Assembly: GCF_000152785.1 (NCBI RefSeq)
Contig: NZ_CH672414.1
Coordinates: 2,462,443 to 2,526,442, forward strand
Direction of reading: 5' to 3'
From: Yoonia vestfoldensis SKA53
GTDB taxonomy: Bacteria > Pseudomonadota > Alphaproteobacteria > Rhodobacterales > Rhodobacteraceae
Length of the DNA stretch: 64,000 bases
Position 1 is the first letter of the stretch. Each line of letters begins with the position of its first letter. Under the pieces are notes generated by a model that worked only from the letters and a program-made list of their open reading frames with translations, was not told where the DNA came from and searched no databases. Below, one piece after another: positions 45,536 to 54,206 of this stretch. The position numbers and the translations under genes were made by a program.

Positions 45536-47671
45536 TTACTCTTCTGCGGTTTCTTCTTTGGCCAGTTCCTGACCGGTGGCCTGATCGACCATTTTCATCG
45601 CCAGACGGACCTTGCCGCGGTCGTCAAAGCCCAGCAGCTTGACCCAGACGTCCTGACCTTCTTTCAACACATCCGACGGATGGTTCAGGCGCTTGTTCTC
45701 GATCTGGGACACATGGACCAGACCGTCACGCTTGCCAAAGAAGTTCACGAAAGCGCCGAAATCAACCAGTTTGACCACAGTGCCTTTGTAAACCTTGCCT
45801 TCTTCGGGTTCGGCCACGATCGAATAGATCATGTCATAGGCGCGCTTGATCGCCTCGGCATCGTTGGATGCCAGCTTGATCACGCCGTCGTCGTTGATAT
45901 CGACCTTGGCGCCCGATGTTTCCACGATTTCGCGGATAACCTTGCCGCCAGATCCGATGACTTCACGGATCTTGTCGACGGGGATCTGCATGGTTTCGAT
46001 CTTGGGGGCGTGAACGCTGAATTCCTGCGCGCCGGTCAGCGCCTTGGACATTTCACCCAGGATATGCAGACGACCTGCCTTGGCCTGTTCCAGTGCTTTT
46101 TTCATGATCTCGGGCGTGATGCCTGCGATCTTGATATCCATCTGCAAGGACGTGATGCCGTTCTCGGTACCCGCAACCTTGAAATCCATATCGCCAAGGT
46201 GGTCTTCGTCGCCCAGAATATCGGACAGCACGGCATAGGACCCGTCGTCTTCCATCACCAGACCCATCGCCACACCGGCGACAGCGGCCTTCAGCGGCAC
46301 ACCGGCGTCCATCATGGACAGCGAACCACCGCAAACCGACGCCATCGAGGATGACCCGTTGGATTCAGTAATCTCTGACACAATACGGATTGTATAAGGA
46401 AAATCGGTCGGCGCAGGCAGAACCGCCTGCAACGCGCGCCATGCCAGCTTGCCATGGCCGATTTCACGACGACCGGGGCCAGAGACGCGGCCAACCTCGC
46501 CCACCGAATAGGGGGGGAAGTTATAGTGCAGCATGAAGTTGGATTTATACATGCCGGTCAGCGCGTCGATCATCTGTTCGTCGTCGCCGGTGCCCAGCGT
46601 TGTCACGACCAAGCCTTGGGTTTCACCACGGGTGAACAGGGCCGATCCATGGGTGCGCGGCAGAATACCGGTTTCCGACACGATCGGGCGGATCTGATCC
46701 AGCGCGCGGCCATCGATGCGGCGGCCATGCTTGACCACGTCACCGCGCAGCACCGCGGATTCCAGTTTCTTGAGCGCGGGGCCAAGGTTGGTATCGGCCC
46801 GCTGGTCTTCGGTCAGGGCCGCGATGATATCGGCCTTGGCGGCGGATACGGCACCCGTGCGTTCCTGCTTGTCGGTGATCGCATAAGCGGCGCGCATCTT
46901 GTCTTCGCCTGCGGATTTGACGGTGGCGTAAAGCTCCGAATAATCCTCTGGCTGGAAATCGAACGGTTCCTTGGCGCAATCTTCTGCCAGATCGATGATC
47001 AGGTCGATGACCGGCTGGATCTGTGCGTGGGCAAACGTGACGGCACCCAGCATTTCTTCTTCGGTCAGCTCATAGGCTTCGGATTCGACCATCATCACGG
47101 CGTCTTTGGTGCCGGCGACAACCAGATCAAGCCGCTGTTCGGGCTTGGTGCGCAGGTTGTGCATGTCGTCGATTTCGGGGTTCAGGATGTATTCACCATC
47201 CACGAAACCCACGCGGCAGGCACCGATTGGCCCCATGAAGGGCGCACCGGAAATCGTCAGCGCGGCAGAGGCTGCGATCATCGCGATCATATCGGGGTCG
47301 TTGACGCCGTCAAAGCTCAGCACGGTACACATCACCAAGACTTCGTTCTTGAAGCCGGGGACGAACAGCGGGCGGATCGGGCGGTCGATCAGGCGGGATG
47401 TCAGCGTCTCTTTTTCTGTGGGACGCGCTTCGCGCTTGAAAAAGCCACCTGGCACTTTGCCGGCGGCGTAATATTTTTCTTGGTAATGCACGGTCAGCGG
47501 AAAGAAATCCTGCCCCGGCTTTTGTGATTTTGCAAAGGTCACGTTGGCCATGACGCTGGTTTCGCCCAGCGTCGCAATGACCGAACCGTCAGCCTGACGG
47601 GCAACCTTGCCTGTTTCGAGTGTAAGCGTCTCTTCGCCCCACTGCATTGATTTTTTTACTTCGTTAAACAT
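45536..47671 (-). CDS. pnp: polyribonucleotide nucleotidyltransferase (PNPase)
   Basis: 711-residue 3'-5' exoribonuclease of the degradosome. Two RNase PH domains (for example [17 protein letters not shown] and [15 protein letters not shown]), the KH domain with [14 protein letters not shown] near residue 560, and a C-terminal S1 domain ([20 protein letters not shown]) appear in order. Three ATG codons follow one another; the third (47671, [12 protein letters not shown]) has the best spacing to AGGAC and is the family's usual start, so 47674 or 47677 remain possible. It lies downstream of rpsO. Confidence 0.96.
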   Translation of the reverse strand: MFNEVKKSMQWGEETLTLETGKVARQADGSVIATLGETSVMANVTFAKSQKPGQDFFPLTVHYQEKYYAAGKVPGGFFKREARPTEKETLTSRLIDRPIRPLFVPGFKNEVLVMCTVLSFDGVNDPDMIAMIAASAALTISGAPFMGPIGACRVGFVDGEYILNPEIDDMHNLRTKPEQRLDLVVAGTKDAVMMVESEAYELTEEEMLGAVTFAHAQIQPVIDLIIDLAEDCAKEPFDFQPEDYSELYATVKSAGEDKMRAAYAITDKQERTGAVSAAKADIIAALTEDQRADTNLGPALKKLESAVLRGDVVKHGRRIDGRALDQIRPIVSETGILPRTHGSALFTRGETQGLVVTTLGTGDDEQMIDALTGMYKSNFMLHYNFPPYSVGEVGRVSGPGRREIGHGKLAWRALQAVLPAPTDFPYTIRIVSEITESNGSSSMASVCGGSLSMMDAGVPLKAAVAGVAMGLVMEDDGSYAVLSDILGDEDHLGDMDFKVAGTENGITSLQMDIKIAGITPEIMKKALEQAKAGRLHILGEMSKALTGAQEFSVHAPKIETMQIPVDKIREVIGSGGKVIREIVETSGAKVDINDDGVIKLASNDAEAIKRAYDMIYSIVAEPEEGKVYKGTVVKLVDFGAFVNFFGKRDGLVHVSQIENKRLNHPSDVLKEGQDVWVKLLGFDDRGKVRLAMKMVDQATGQELAKEETAEE

Positions 47672-47881
47672 CATCATGTCCTAGTCGGGCCGCGGCCCAT
47701 TTTGCGTAGGGGGCGTATTCCCCCTCATCCCTGTATCTTCTTTGTATCGGCGCTGGGATGCGGGCGCCGGGCTTCTCAAAGATAGGGGGGCCTTAGCCGA
47801 TATTGGCTTCTTTGGAAAGAGGGGCGAGGGGCAGGGAGCTTTGCCGCACAACGGGGGGGTGGTCATTTCGCCATGGCCAAT

Positions 47882-47912
47882 AAAAAACGCCCACCAGATG
47901 GCGGGCGTTTTT
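47882..47912 (-). terminator. rpsO-pnp intergenic terminator
   Basis: Stem ACGCCCGCCA/TGGTGGGCGT with a 2- to 4-nt loop and TTTTTT on the minus strand, plus A-rich flanks that also give a T-run on the plus strand. It is located 25 nt after the rpsO stop, so pnp requires readthrough or its own promoter in the following 200 nt. Confidence 0.85.
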
Positions 47913-47936
47913 CGAATAACCTTGGTGCGATCCGGG

Positions 47937-48206
47937 TTACCGGCGCAGGCCCAGACGTTCGATCAGGCTCTGGTAACGGGCTTCGTCCTTGGACTTGGTG
48001 TAGTCCAGAAGCTTGCGGCGCAAAGCGACCATTTTCAGCAGGCCACGGCGACCGTGGTTGTCTTTCTTGTGGGTCTTGAAATGCTCTGTCAGCGTCGCGA
48101 TGCGGCTCGACAGGATCGCAACTTGCACTTCGGGCGAACCGGTGTCGCCTTCTTTGGTTGCGAATTCTTTCATGATACGTGTCTTGTTTTCGGCAGTGAT
48201 CGACAT
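47937..48206 (-). CDS. rpsO: 30S ribosomal protein S15
   Basis: 89-residue ribosomal protein ([20 protein letters not shown] ... [23 protein letters not shown]). Full family length with the [14 protein letters not shown] and [15 protein letters not shown] motifs that bind 16S rRNA. Start ATG 48206 with an AAGGAG site upstream. The rpsO-pnp order is the classic arrangement. Confidence 0.97.
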   Translation of the reverse strand: MSITAENKTRIMKEFATKEGDTGSPEVQVAILSSRIATLTEHFKTHKKDNHGRRGLLKMVALRRKLLDYTKSKDEARYQSLIERLGLRR

Positions 48207-48338
48207 CGGGGTCTCCTTGTCTAAGGGGTGAATGGCGCAGGCCGGGATGTCGTCCAGCAAGGCCCGTGGAGGCGCCGCCCGGACAGAATCCGCGCGGATG
48301 GCTGCGCATAAGGGGATTTGGCGCAAAAGAAAAGCATT

Positions 48339-49196
48339 TTATACGCGCAAGAAGGTGACCTTTGTCAGATCGGGTTCGGCGAAATTGGTCAGTTTCGCGA
48401 TCAGTGCGCCATCTGCCAGCAACAAAGTGCCATCCTCGGCTTTCTCGGTCGTCAGGACGGGTGGCTCGCCGGTGTGTTCGATCTCGATGATATCTTCGGC
48501 AGGATCGTAATCCGTCAGCGTGACATGCATGTCAGGGCGCAGATTGAATGTGTCGGTGCCAGTTCCGCCCGACAACACATCGTCTGGTCCGCCGGACAGG
48601 TCATCATCGCCCGCGCCACCATTCAGATAGTCGCGGTCCAGATCATCGCGGTCGATCAGCTGGTCATTGCCCGCACCCCCGAACAGCGTATCGGCCCCCG
48701 CCCCCCCAACCAGCAGATCATCCCCCAGATTGCCCATCAGCACATCATCGCCCGTGCCGCCATCAAGCCGGTCATCGCCGTCGCCGCCACCGAGCTGGTC
48801 GTTGCCTGCGCCGCCATCCAGCAGGTCGTCGCCGATATGGCCATAAAGGTCGTCGTTCCCGTCGCTACCAGACAGGATATCGCGCCCCCCGCCCCCGCGC
48901 AGCACTTCATCGCCCACGCCGCCGTGCAGGGTGTCATTGCCGTCGCCGCCATGCAGATAATCGTTTCCGGCGCCACCAATGATCAGATCGTCACTGCCGC
49001 CGGCGAAAACCACCACAGCGTTATCGCTGGCGTCGATCATGTCACTAATCGGAATGATTGGGCTGCTGACCATGTCGGGCTGGTCATCGGACGCCGGTGA
49101 CGGATCGTCGTCAGCGACATCGTCGTCGCCGAACAGCATCGCCGTCAAGGCGATCCCCACGAGTCCCATGATCACAACCATTGATCCACCTGCCAT
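48339..49196 (-). CDS. RTX calcium-binding repeat protein with N-terminal membrane helix
   Basis: 285-residue protein. A hydrophobic helix near the N-terminus (MVVIMGLVGIALTAMLF) is followed by an acidic linker (DDDVADDDPSPASDD) and about ten consecutive GGxGxDxLx nonapeptides from about residue 65 to 190 (for example GGAGNDYLHGGDGNDTLHGG), forming a calcium-binding parallel beta roll. The C-terminus is not the usual type I secretion signal. The start at ATG 49196 is inferred. Probably cell-surface or periplasmic; the function is unknown. Confidence 0.8.
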   Translation of the reverse strand: MAGGSMVVIMGLVGIALTAMLFGDDDVADDDPSPASDDQPDMVSSPIIPISDMIDASDNAVVVFAGGSDDLIIGGAGNDYLHGGDGNDTLHGGVGDEVLRGGGGRDILSGSDGNDDLYGHIGDDLLDGGAGNDQLGGGDGDDRLDGGTGDDVLMGNLGDDLLVGGAGADTLFGGAGNDQLIDRDDLDRDYLNGGAGDDDLSGGPDDVLSGGTGTDTFNLRPDMHVTLTDYDPAEDIIEIEHTGEPPVLTTEKAEDGTLLLADGALIAKLTNFAEPDLTKVTFLRV

Positions 49197-49272
49197 CCGC
49201 CGGGTCCGGTCCGGCCACCCTGAATGTTTAGCACAAGATGTTTTTGGTTTGTTCCGGATTCTGACTCGGTGG

Positions 49273-50160
49273 TTAATGCACACCAAAGAACGGCAGGAAA
49301 CTGTCAATCACGGCCTGCGGGTTTTCCTCCATTGCGAAATGGCCCGAAACGCAGGACGCATCTGTCATCTGCTGAACCCATGGCCGCCAGAGCGCTGCGG
49401 GATCCCCCGTCTGCGCCGGAAACCCGCCCTTGGCCCACAGGAAATGCAAGGGTGCCGCGATCTTGCGCCCTGCCGCCTTATCGGCCTCATCCAGCGCGCG
49501 GTCGAATGTCGCGCCCGCACGGTAATCGGCGCACATCGCGTGCAGATGCGCGGGGTCGGCGGCCTGCGCGCGATAGCTGGCCAGCGCCGCATCGCTGAAC
49601 ACCCCCAGCGATTTGCCCATGGTCCACGCGATCAGCGTCCAGTCGATGTATCCCGCAGGGTCTGCGCCGATCATCCGTTCAGGCAAGGGCGCGGGTTGCG
49701 CCAGATAGGTCCAGTGATAGGCTTTCATCGCCAGATCAGCCGACCAATTGGCCCAGAAATCCCCTGTTGGCACAATCTCGATAATGCCCAGCCGGATGAT
49801 CCGGTCGGGATGGTCCAGCGCAAAGCGATAGGCGACCCGCCCGCCACGGTCATGGCCCAGCACATGCGCACGGTCGATCCCCAGCGCATCCATCAATGCG
49901 GCGATATCGGCGGCCATCGTGCGTTTGGAATAGGTCGTGTGGTCCGCGTCATCGGCGGGCGCATCGCTGTCGCCATAGCCGCGCAGGTCGGGGATAATCA
50001 CGTCGAATTGCGTGGCCAAGGCGGGGGCGACCTTTTCCCAGCAATGGTGGTTCTGCGGATAGCCGTGCAGCAGGATCAGCGGTGTGCCTTGGCCGGCGCG
50101 ATGCACCGACAGGGTGATGTCGCCGCAAACAACACGGGATGGGGTGAAACCTTGGATCAT
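49273..50160 (-). CDS. alpha/beta hydrolase (haloacetate dehalogenase/epoxide hydrolase-like)
   Basis: 295-residue hydrolase. The HGYPQNHHCWEKVAP oxyanion region, the nucleophile Asp in LGHDRGGRVAYRFA (about residue 100), and the terminal His in VSGHFAMEENPQ place it with Asp-nucleophile enzymes such as fluoroacetate/haloacetate dehalogenase and epoxide hydrolase. Start ATG 50160 overlaps the stop of the DUF1643 gene. The substrate is not deducible. Confidence 0.85.
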   Translation of the reverse strand: MIQGFTPSRVVCGDITLSVHRAGQGTPLILLHGYPQNHHCWEKVAPALATQFDVIIPDLRGYGDSDAPADDADHTTYSKRTMAADIAALMDALGIDRAHVLGHDRGGRVAYRFALDHPDRIIRLGIIEIVPTGDFWANWSADLAMKAYHWTYLAQPAPLPERMIGADPAGYIDWTLIAWTMGKSLGVFSDAALASYRAQAADPAHLHAMCADYRAGATFDRALDEADKAAGRKIAAPLHFLWAKGGFPAQTGDPAALWRPWVQQMTDASCVSGHFAMEENPQAVIDSFLPFFGVH

Positions 50161-50669
50161 CGGATGCTCCATTGCAGTGGCTGCTGGTCATAGCTGACGT
50201 AGAGAGGGTGGCGCGGATGCCCGTCCTTGGTCAAGCCAAGCGTCAGCAATGGCGTGCCGGTTTGGTCCAACATTTCCGCCACCTGCGCGCCGCGCCCCAG
50301 ATGCGCGCCATGCGTGCCCCAAGCGGCGATGATCCGGTCGGCCCAAGCCGCCGCCGCGATCAGCGTAGCATCATTGGCAGGGCCAACAGGGTCAGCCGCG
50401 CGGCACATCGCCCGTGGATCGGTGTCGCGCCAAGCAAAGATATTTGTCACGCGAAACGCCCCGAACCCCAAGGCGCGGGCGCGGCGTTCGCAGCGTTCGA
50501 CGGTGGGGTCGTTGTGCAGTTCCGTCGCCTTGGACGGGTTCAGCATAACAAAGGCCAGACGGGGGCCGCTTGCGTCCCAGATACGGGTCAATTCATAGCG
50601 GTAAGCCTCGCAATCAGAATAGACGGCGTAAGAGGCTGTCAGGTCGGTGATATGCTGGCGGTGGATCAT
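50157..50669 (-). CDS. DUF1643 protein
   Basis: 170-residue cytoplasmic protein with the DUF1643 pattern: LAFVMLNPSKATELHNDPTVERCERRARALGFG, then NIFAWRDTDP and AAWGTHG. The function is unknown. ATG 50669 is preferred over an upstream TTG at 50696. Coupled to the following hydrolase by an ATGA overlap, and 33 nt downstream of truB. Confidence 0.83.
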   Translation of the reverse strand: MIHRQHITDLTASYAVYSDCEAYRYELTRIWDASGPRLAFVMLNPSKATELHNDPTVERCERRARALGFGAFRVTNIFAWRDTDPRAMCRAADPVGPANDATLIAAAAWADRIIAAWGTHGAHLGRGAQVAEMLDQTGTPLLTLGLTKDGHPRHPLYVSYDQQPLQWSIR

Positions 50670-50702
50670 GCGGGCGTCAGGTAAGGTGGAGTTCAATCCA
50701 CC

Positions 50703-51608
50703 CTACGCCACAAAAACCCGCGTCGGGTGTAATTCGCCGCCACGATAGCTGCCGATGGCGATGGCCTTGCCGCCGTGGCTGGCCCAAACTTCTTCGCCAT
50801 AGTCCACGCCGCTGGCGATCACCGGTGCCGGATTGCCGTTGCGCAGCCGTGCGACGCTTTCCGCAGGGCAGCGGACCTCGACCAGATCGGCCAGCCCCAC
50901 CTCCAGCGGCAACAGCCGCGCGTCAAGCTCTGGCGTGCGCGCAATCGCGTCCAGCTGGTCCAGCGTGATCCCGTCGGTCGCCTGAAACGGCCCCGACCAG
51001 ATCCGGCGCAAGGACCGCACATGCGCCTTGCAGCCCAGCACATCGCCCAGATCGCGGGCGATGGACCGGACATAGCCACCCTTGCCGCAGGTCATTTCCA
51101 GCACGGCGTGATCGGCGTCAGGCCGGTCGGCCAGCAGCAGTTCCTCGACCCAAAGGGGCCGTGCGGCAAGGTCCATTTCCTCGCCCGCCCGCGCCTTGGC
51201 ATAAGCGCGTTCGCCATCGACCTTGACGGCGGAAAACTGTGGCGGCACCTGCATGATATCGCCGATGAAGCCCGCGAGCGCCGATTTGATCGCGGCATCG
51301 TCGGGGCGGGTATCGCTGGTGGCGATCACTTCGCCTTCGGCGTCGTCGGTATTGGTGGCCTGCCCCAGCCGGATGATGAATTCATAGGCTTTCAGCGCAT
51401 CGGTGATATAGGGCACGGTCTTTGTCGCCTCGCCCAAGGCGATGGCCAAAACGCCTGTCGCTTCGGGATCAAGCGTGCCTGCATGCCCGGCCTTGTTGGC
51501 ATCAAACGCCCAGCGCACGCGGTTGACCACCGTGGTCGAGGTAATCCCCGCCGGTTTGTCCACCACCAGCCAGCCTGAAATATCGCGTCCCTTGCGTCTG
51601 CGCGCCAT
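50703..51608 (-). CDS. truB: tRNA pseudouridine-55 synthase TruB
   Basis: 301-residue enzyme that makes the universal pseudouridine 55 in the tRNA T-loop. Motifs are [19 protein letters not shown], the catalytic Asp in [21 protein letters not shown] (about residue 47), the [18 protein letters not shown] segment, and [12 protein letters not shown]. Full length; starts [13 protein letters not shown]. Confidence 0.96.
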   Translation of the reverse strand: MARRRKGRDISGWLVVDKPAGITSTTVVNRVRWAFDANKAGHAGTLDPEATGVLAIALGEATKTVPYITDALKAYEFIIRLGQATNTDDAEGEVIATSDTRPDDAAIKSALAGFIGDIMQVPPQFSAVKVDGERAYAKARAGEEMDLAARPLWVEELLLADRPDADHAVLEMTCGKGGYVRSIARDLGDVLGCKAHVRSLRRIWSGPFQATDGITLDQLDAIARTPELDARLLPLEVGLADLVEVRCPAESVARLRNGNPAPVIASGVDYGEEVWASHGGKAIAIGSYRGGELHPTRVFVA

Positions 51609-51714
51609 GATCTTGCCCTTTGTCAGATTGCGGCTTGCTATGCGCGCGCACCCCGCTGGTCAAGGCGCGGCGGTTCGCGCTATGTCGGGGCGACGCCACA
51701 ACCGGACCGATCCA

Positions 51715-52185
51715 ATGCACCCAGCCCCTTTACCGCATCCTTTGCTGATCATCGGCTGGCAGGAACGGATCAGCCTGCCCGACCTTGGGCTGATCGATTT
51801 CGCGGTCAAGGTGGACACCGGCGCCAAGACAACGGCCCTGCATGCCGAAGAGATCGAGACCTTTCAAAAGCAGGGCGAAAAATGGGTCCGGTTCCGTAGC
51901 CCCGACATTCCCGGCACCGCGCCGCGCATCTGTGAATTTGCCGTCTTCACAAAGCGTGATATCACCAATACGAGCGGCACGCCGGAGACGCGGATCGTGA
52001 TCCGCACCCCGATGATTCTGGCCGGACGCAAGTGGAAGATCGACATATCCCTGACCGACAGGGGCAGCATGCAATTCCCGCTGATCCTTGGGCGGCGGGC
52101 CTTGCGTCATAAAAACATCGCCGTTCACGCCCGACATACCTATCTCGTCAGCCCCCTGCCGCAACCTGAAAGCGCCGCAAAATGA
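51715..52185 (+). CDS. RimB-like retropepsin-type protease (ATP-dependent zinc protease family)
   Basis: 156-residue protein of the PF05618-type family, with the aspartic-protease-like motif [18 protein letters not shown] (about residue 25) and [15 protein letters not shown] segment ([25 protein letters not shown]). Members adjacent to rimK are called RimB and are proposed to trim or regulate glutamate tails on ribosomal protein S6. Its stop overlaps the rimK ATG (ATGA), and the next junction is the same, so three genes form one coupled operon. Confidence 0.82.
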   Translation: MHPAPLPHPLLIIGWQERISLPDLGLIDFAVKVDTGAKTTALHAEEIETFQKQGEKWVRFRSPDIPGTAPRICEFAVFTKRDITNTSGTPETRIVIRTPMILAGRKWKIDISLTDRGSMQFPLILGRRALRHKNIAVHARHTYLVSPLPQPESAAK

Positions 52186-53087
52186 AAATCGCCATGCTCG
52201 CCCGTAATGCAGAGCTTTATACCCACCGTCGCCTGAAAGAGGCGGCCGAGGCGCGGGGCCACCAGCTCGACATCATCAACACGTTACGCTGCTACATGAA
52301 CATCGCATCGCGCAGGCCCGAAGTTTACTACAACGGCGAAAAGCTGGTGGGCTATGACGCCGTGATCCCCCGCATCGGGGCGTCGGTCACGTTCTACGGC
52401 ATGGCCGTGTTGCGCCAGTTTGAAATGCAGGGCGTGTTCCCCGTGAACGAAAGCGTGGGCATCGGCCGGTCACGCGACAAGCTGCGCTCGATGCAATTGC
52501 TGGCGCGTGACGGGATCGGGCTGCCGGTCACGACCTTTGCGCATGATCCGCGCCAGACTGATGAGGTGCTGAAACTGGCCGGCGGCGCGCCGGTCGTGAT
52601 TAAATTGCTCGAAGGCACCCAAGGCATCGGCGTCGTGTTGGCCGATACCGACCGGTCCGCCAAATCCGTGGTCGAGGCGTTTCGCGGCGCAGGCGTCAAC
52701 ATCCTGTTGCAGGAATTCATCAAAGAAGCAGGCGGCACCGATATCCGCGCCATCGTAGTGGGTGGCAAGGTCGTCGCCGCGATGAAACGCACCGGTGCCG
52801 AAGGCGAATTCCGGTCCAACCTGCACCGCGGCGGGTCCGCGCAGGTCATCAAACTGTCGCCCGAGGAACGGTCCACCGCGATCCGGTCGGCCAAGGCGAT
52901 GGGGCTGAACGTCTGCGGGGTCGATATGCTGCGGTCCAACCACGGGCCAGTGGTGATGGAGGTGAATTCCTCCCCCGGTCTGGAAGGCGTGGAAAAAGCG
53001 ACAGGGCTGGATATCGCCACCAAGATCATCGAATATATCGAAAAGAACGCCAAACCCAACGCGACCAAAACCAAAGGCAAAGGATGA
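52182..53087 (+). CDS. rimK: RimK-type ATP-grasp glutamate ligase
   Basis: 301-residue ATP-grasp ligase that adds glutamates to the C-terminus of ribosomal protein S6 in E. coli. Conserved segments are [40 protein letters not shown] (nucleotide loop, about residue 140), [34 protein letters not shown] and [20 protein letters not shown] Lys-rich tail (NATKTKGKG) ends the protein. It sits between a RimB-like protease and an AstE-like deacylase. Confidence 0.93.
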   Translation: MKIAMLARNAELYTHRRLKEAAEARGHQLDIINTLRCYMNIASRRPEVYYNGEKLVGYDAVIPRIGASVTFYGMAVLRQFEMQGVFPVNESVGIGRSRDKLRSMQLLARDGIGLPVTTFAHDPRQTDEVLKLAGGAPVVIKLLEGTQGIGVVLADTDRSAKSVVEAFRGAGVNILLQEFIKEAGGTDIRAIVVGGKVVAAMKRTGAEGEFRSNLHRGGSAQVIKLSPEERSTAIRSAKAMGLNVCGVDMLRSNHGPVVMEVNSSPGLEGVEKATGLDIATKIIEYIEKNAKPNATKTKGKG

Positions 53088-54127
53088 CCAAACGCGCGGC
53101 CTACCTTATCGCAGGCGAACAGATCGCGGCAGGCACGCGCAAGACAGTCAATATTCCGGTCAGCACCCTGTCGGATTACACGCCCGTCACCCTGTCCGCC
53201 CATGTGATCCACGGCCGCAAGGACGGGCCGACCGTGTTCGTCAGCGCAGGCATCCACGGCGACGAGGTCATCGGGGTCGAGATCGTGCGCCGCCTTTTGC
53301 GCACCGGCACGTTGAAAAACGTGGCAGGCACGCTGATCGTGGTGCCGATCGTCAACACCTTCGGCTTTCTGAACCATTCGCGCTATCTGCCTGACCGGCG
53401 CGACCTGAACCGGTGTTTTCCAGGCTCGCCCAACGGCTCGCTGGGGTCGCGGCTGGCGCATATCTTCATGACCGAGATCGTGGAACGTTGCAGCCTTGGC
53501 ATCGACCTGCATTCCGCCGCGATCCACCGCACGAACCTGCCGCAGGTGCGAGTGTCGGGCAACAATGCCGAAACCCTGCGCCTTGCGCGTGTGTTCGGCG
53601 CGCCGGTGATCCTGACCAGCGCCTTGCGCGACGGCAGCCTGCGGCTGGAGGCCAAACGCCGCGGCGTCAATATCCTGCTATATGAAGCGGGCGAGGGGAT
53701 GCGTTTTGACGAGATGTCGGTGCGTGCCGGTCTGGCAGGTATCCTGCGTGTATTGAAAGACGTGGGGCTCTTGCCCAAGGCGGGCATCGCGGCCCCCAAG
53801 GCGCAGCCTTTGGTCTGTTCCGACAGCCACTGGGTCCGCGCACCCGCAGGCGGGTTGTTGCGGATGTTCAAGGCCGAAGGCGATGTGATCGCAATGGGCG
53901 ATCTGGTCGCCGCGATCTCCGACCCCTTCGGCGGCGGCGAGGTCGAGGTGCGCACGCCTTATGGCGGCATCATTGTCGGCCGCGCAGTCATGCCCATCGT
54001 CCATGAAGGCGATGCGCTGCTGCATGTCGCCGCCGTGAAATCCGCCGGTCAGGCCGAGGCCGCCCTTGGCGATCTGACCGCGCAGCTCGAAGAAGCACCG
54101 CTGTTCGACGAGGACGAGATTATCTGA
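53084..54127 (+). CDS. succinylglutamate desuccinylase/aspartoacylase family protein
   Basis: 347-residue zinc-dependent deacylase of the M14-like AstE/AspA family. The metal-binding [13 protein letters not shown] is near residue 65, [12 protein letters not shown] is near 107, and [11 protein letters not shown] is near 140. The C-terminal domain carries lipoyl-like beta structure ([24 protein letters not shown]). Its ATG overlaps the rimK stop. Context suggests action on glutamyl or N-acyl groups connected with the RimK system, rather than arginine catabolism. Confidence 0.85.
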   Translation: MTKRAAYLIAGEQIAAGTRKTVNIPVSTLSDYTPVTLSAHVIHGRKDGPTVFVSAGIHGDEVIGVEIVRRLLRTGTLKNVAGTLIVVPIVNTFGFLNHSRYLPDRRDLNRCFPGSPNGSLGSRLAHIFMTEIVERCSLGIDLHSAAIHRTNLPQVRVSGNNAETLRLARVFGAPVILTSALRDGSLRLEAKRRGVNILLYEAGEGMRFDEMSVRAGLAGILRVLKDVGLLPKAGIAAPKAQPLVCSDSHWVRAPAGGLLRMFKAEGDVIAMGDLVAAISDPFGGGEVEVRTPYGGIIVGRAVMPIVHEGDALLHVAAVKSAGQAEAALGDLTAQLEEAPLFDEDEII

Positions 54128-54143
54128 TCTTCCTGCGACTTCT

Positions 54144-54205
54144 TTTTTCCAAAAATACTCCGGGGTGAACCCCGGACGTCGTCCGGGGGAGGGGCAGCGC
54201 CCCTG
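54144..54205. repeat. GC-rich intergenic repeat, copy 2 (astE-recQ)
   Basis: Between the convergent astE-like and recQ genes lie CTTTTTTCCAAAAATACTCC, CCGGGGTGAACCCCGG, GGACGTCGTCC and GGGGCAGCGCCCC. Read on the minus strand, the blocks match the order of copy 1 at 7784-7824. It can act as a bidirectional terminator. Confidence 0.6.
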
Positions 54206-54206
54206 T

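Noticed and set aside
48548-48982. Repetitive DNA in the RTX gene as a CRISPR-like array
   Set aside because: The 27-bp periodicity is explained by the GGxGxDxLx nonapeptide repeats; there are no constant repeats with unique spacers.
50670-50696. TTG start extending the DUF1643 protein by nine residues
   Set aside because: The downstream ATG at 50669 starts just before the conserved region, and the TTG lies almost on the truB stop.
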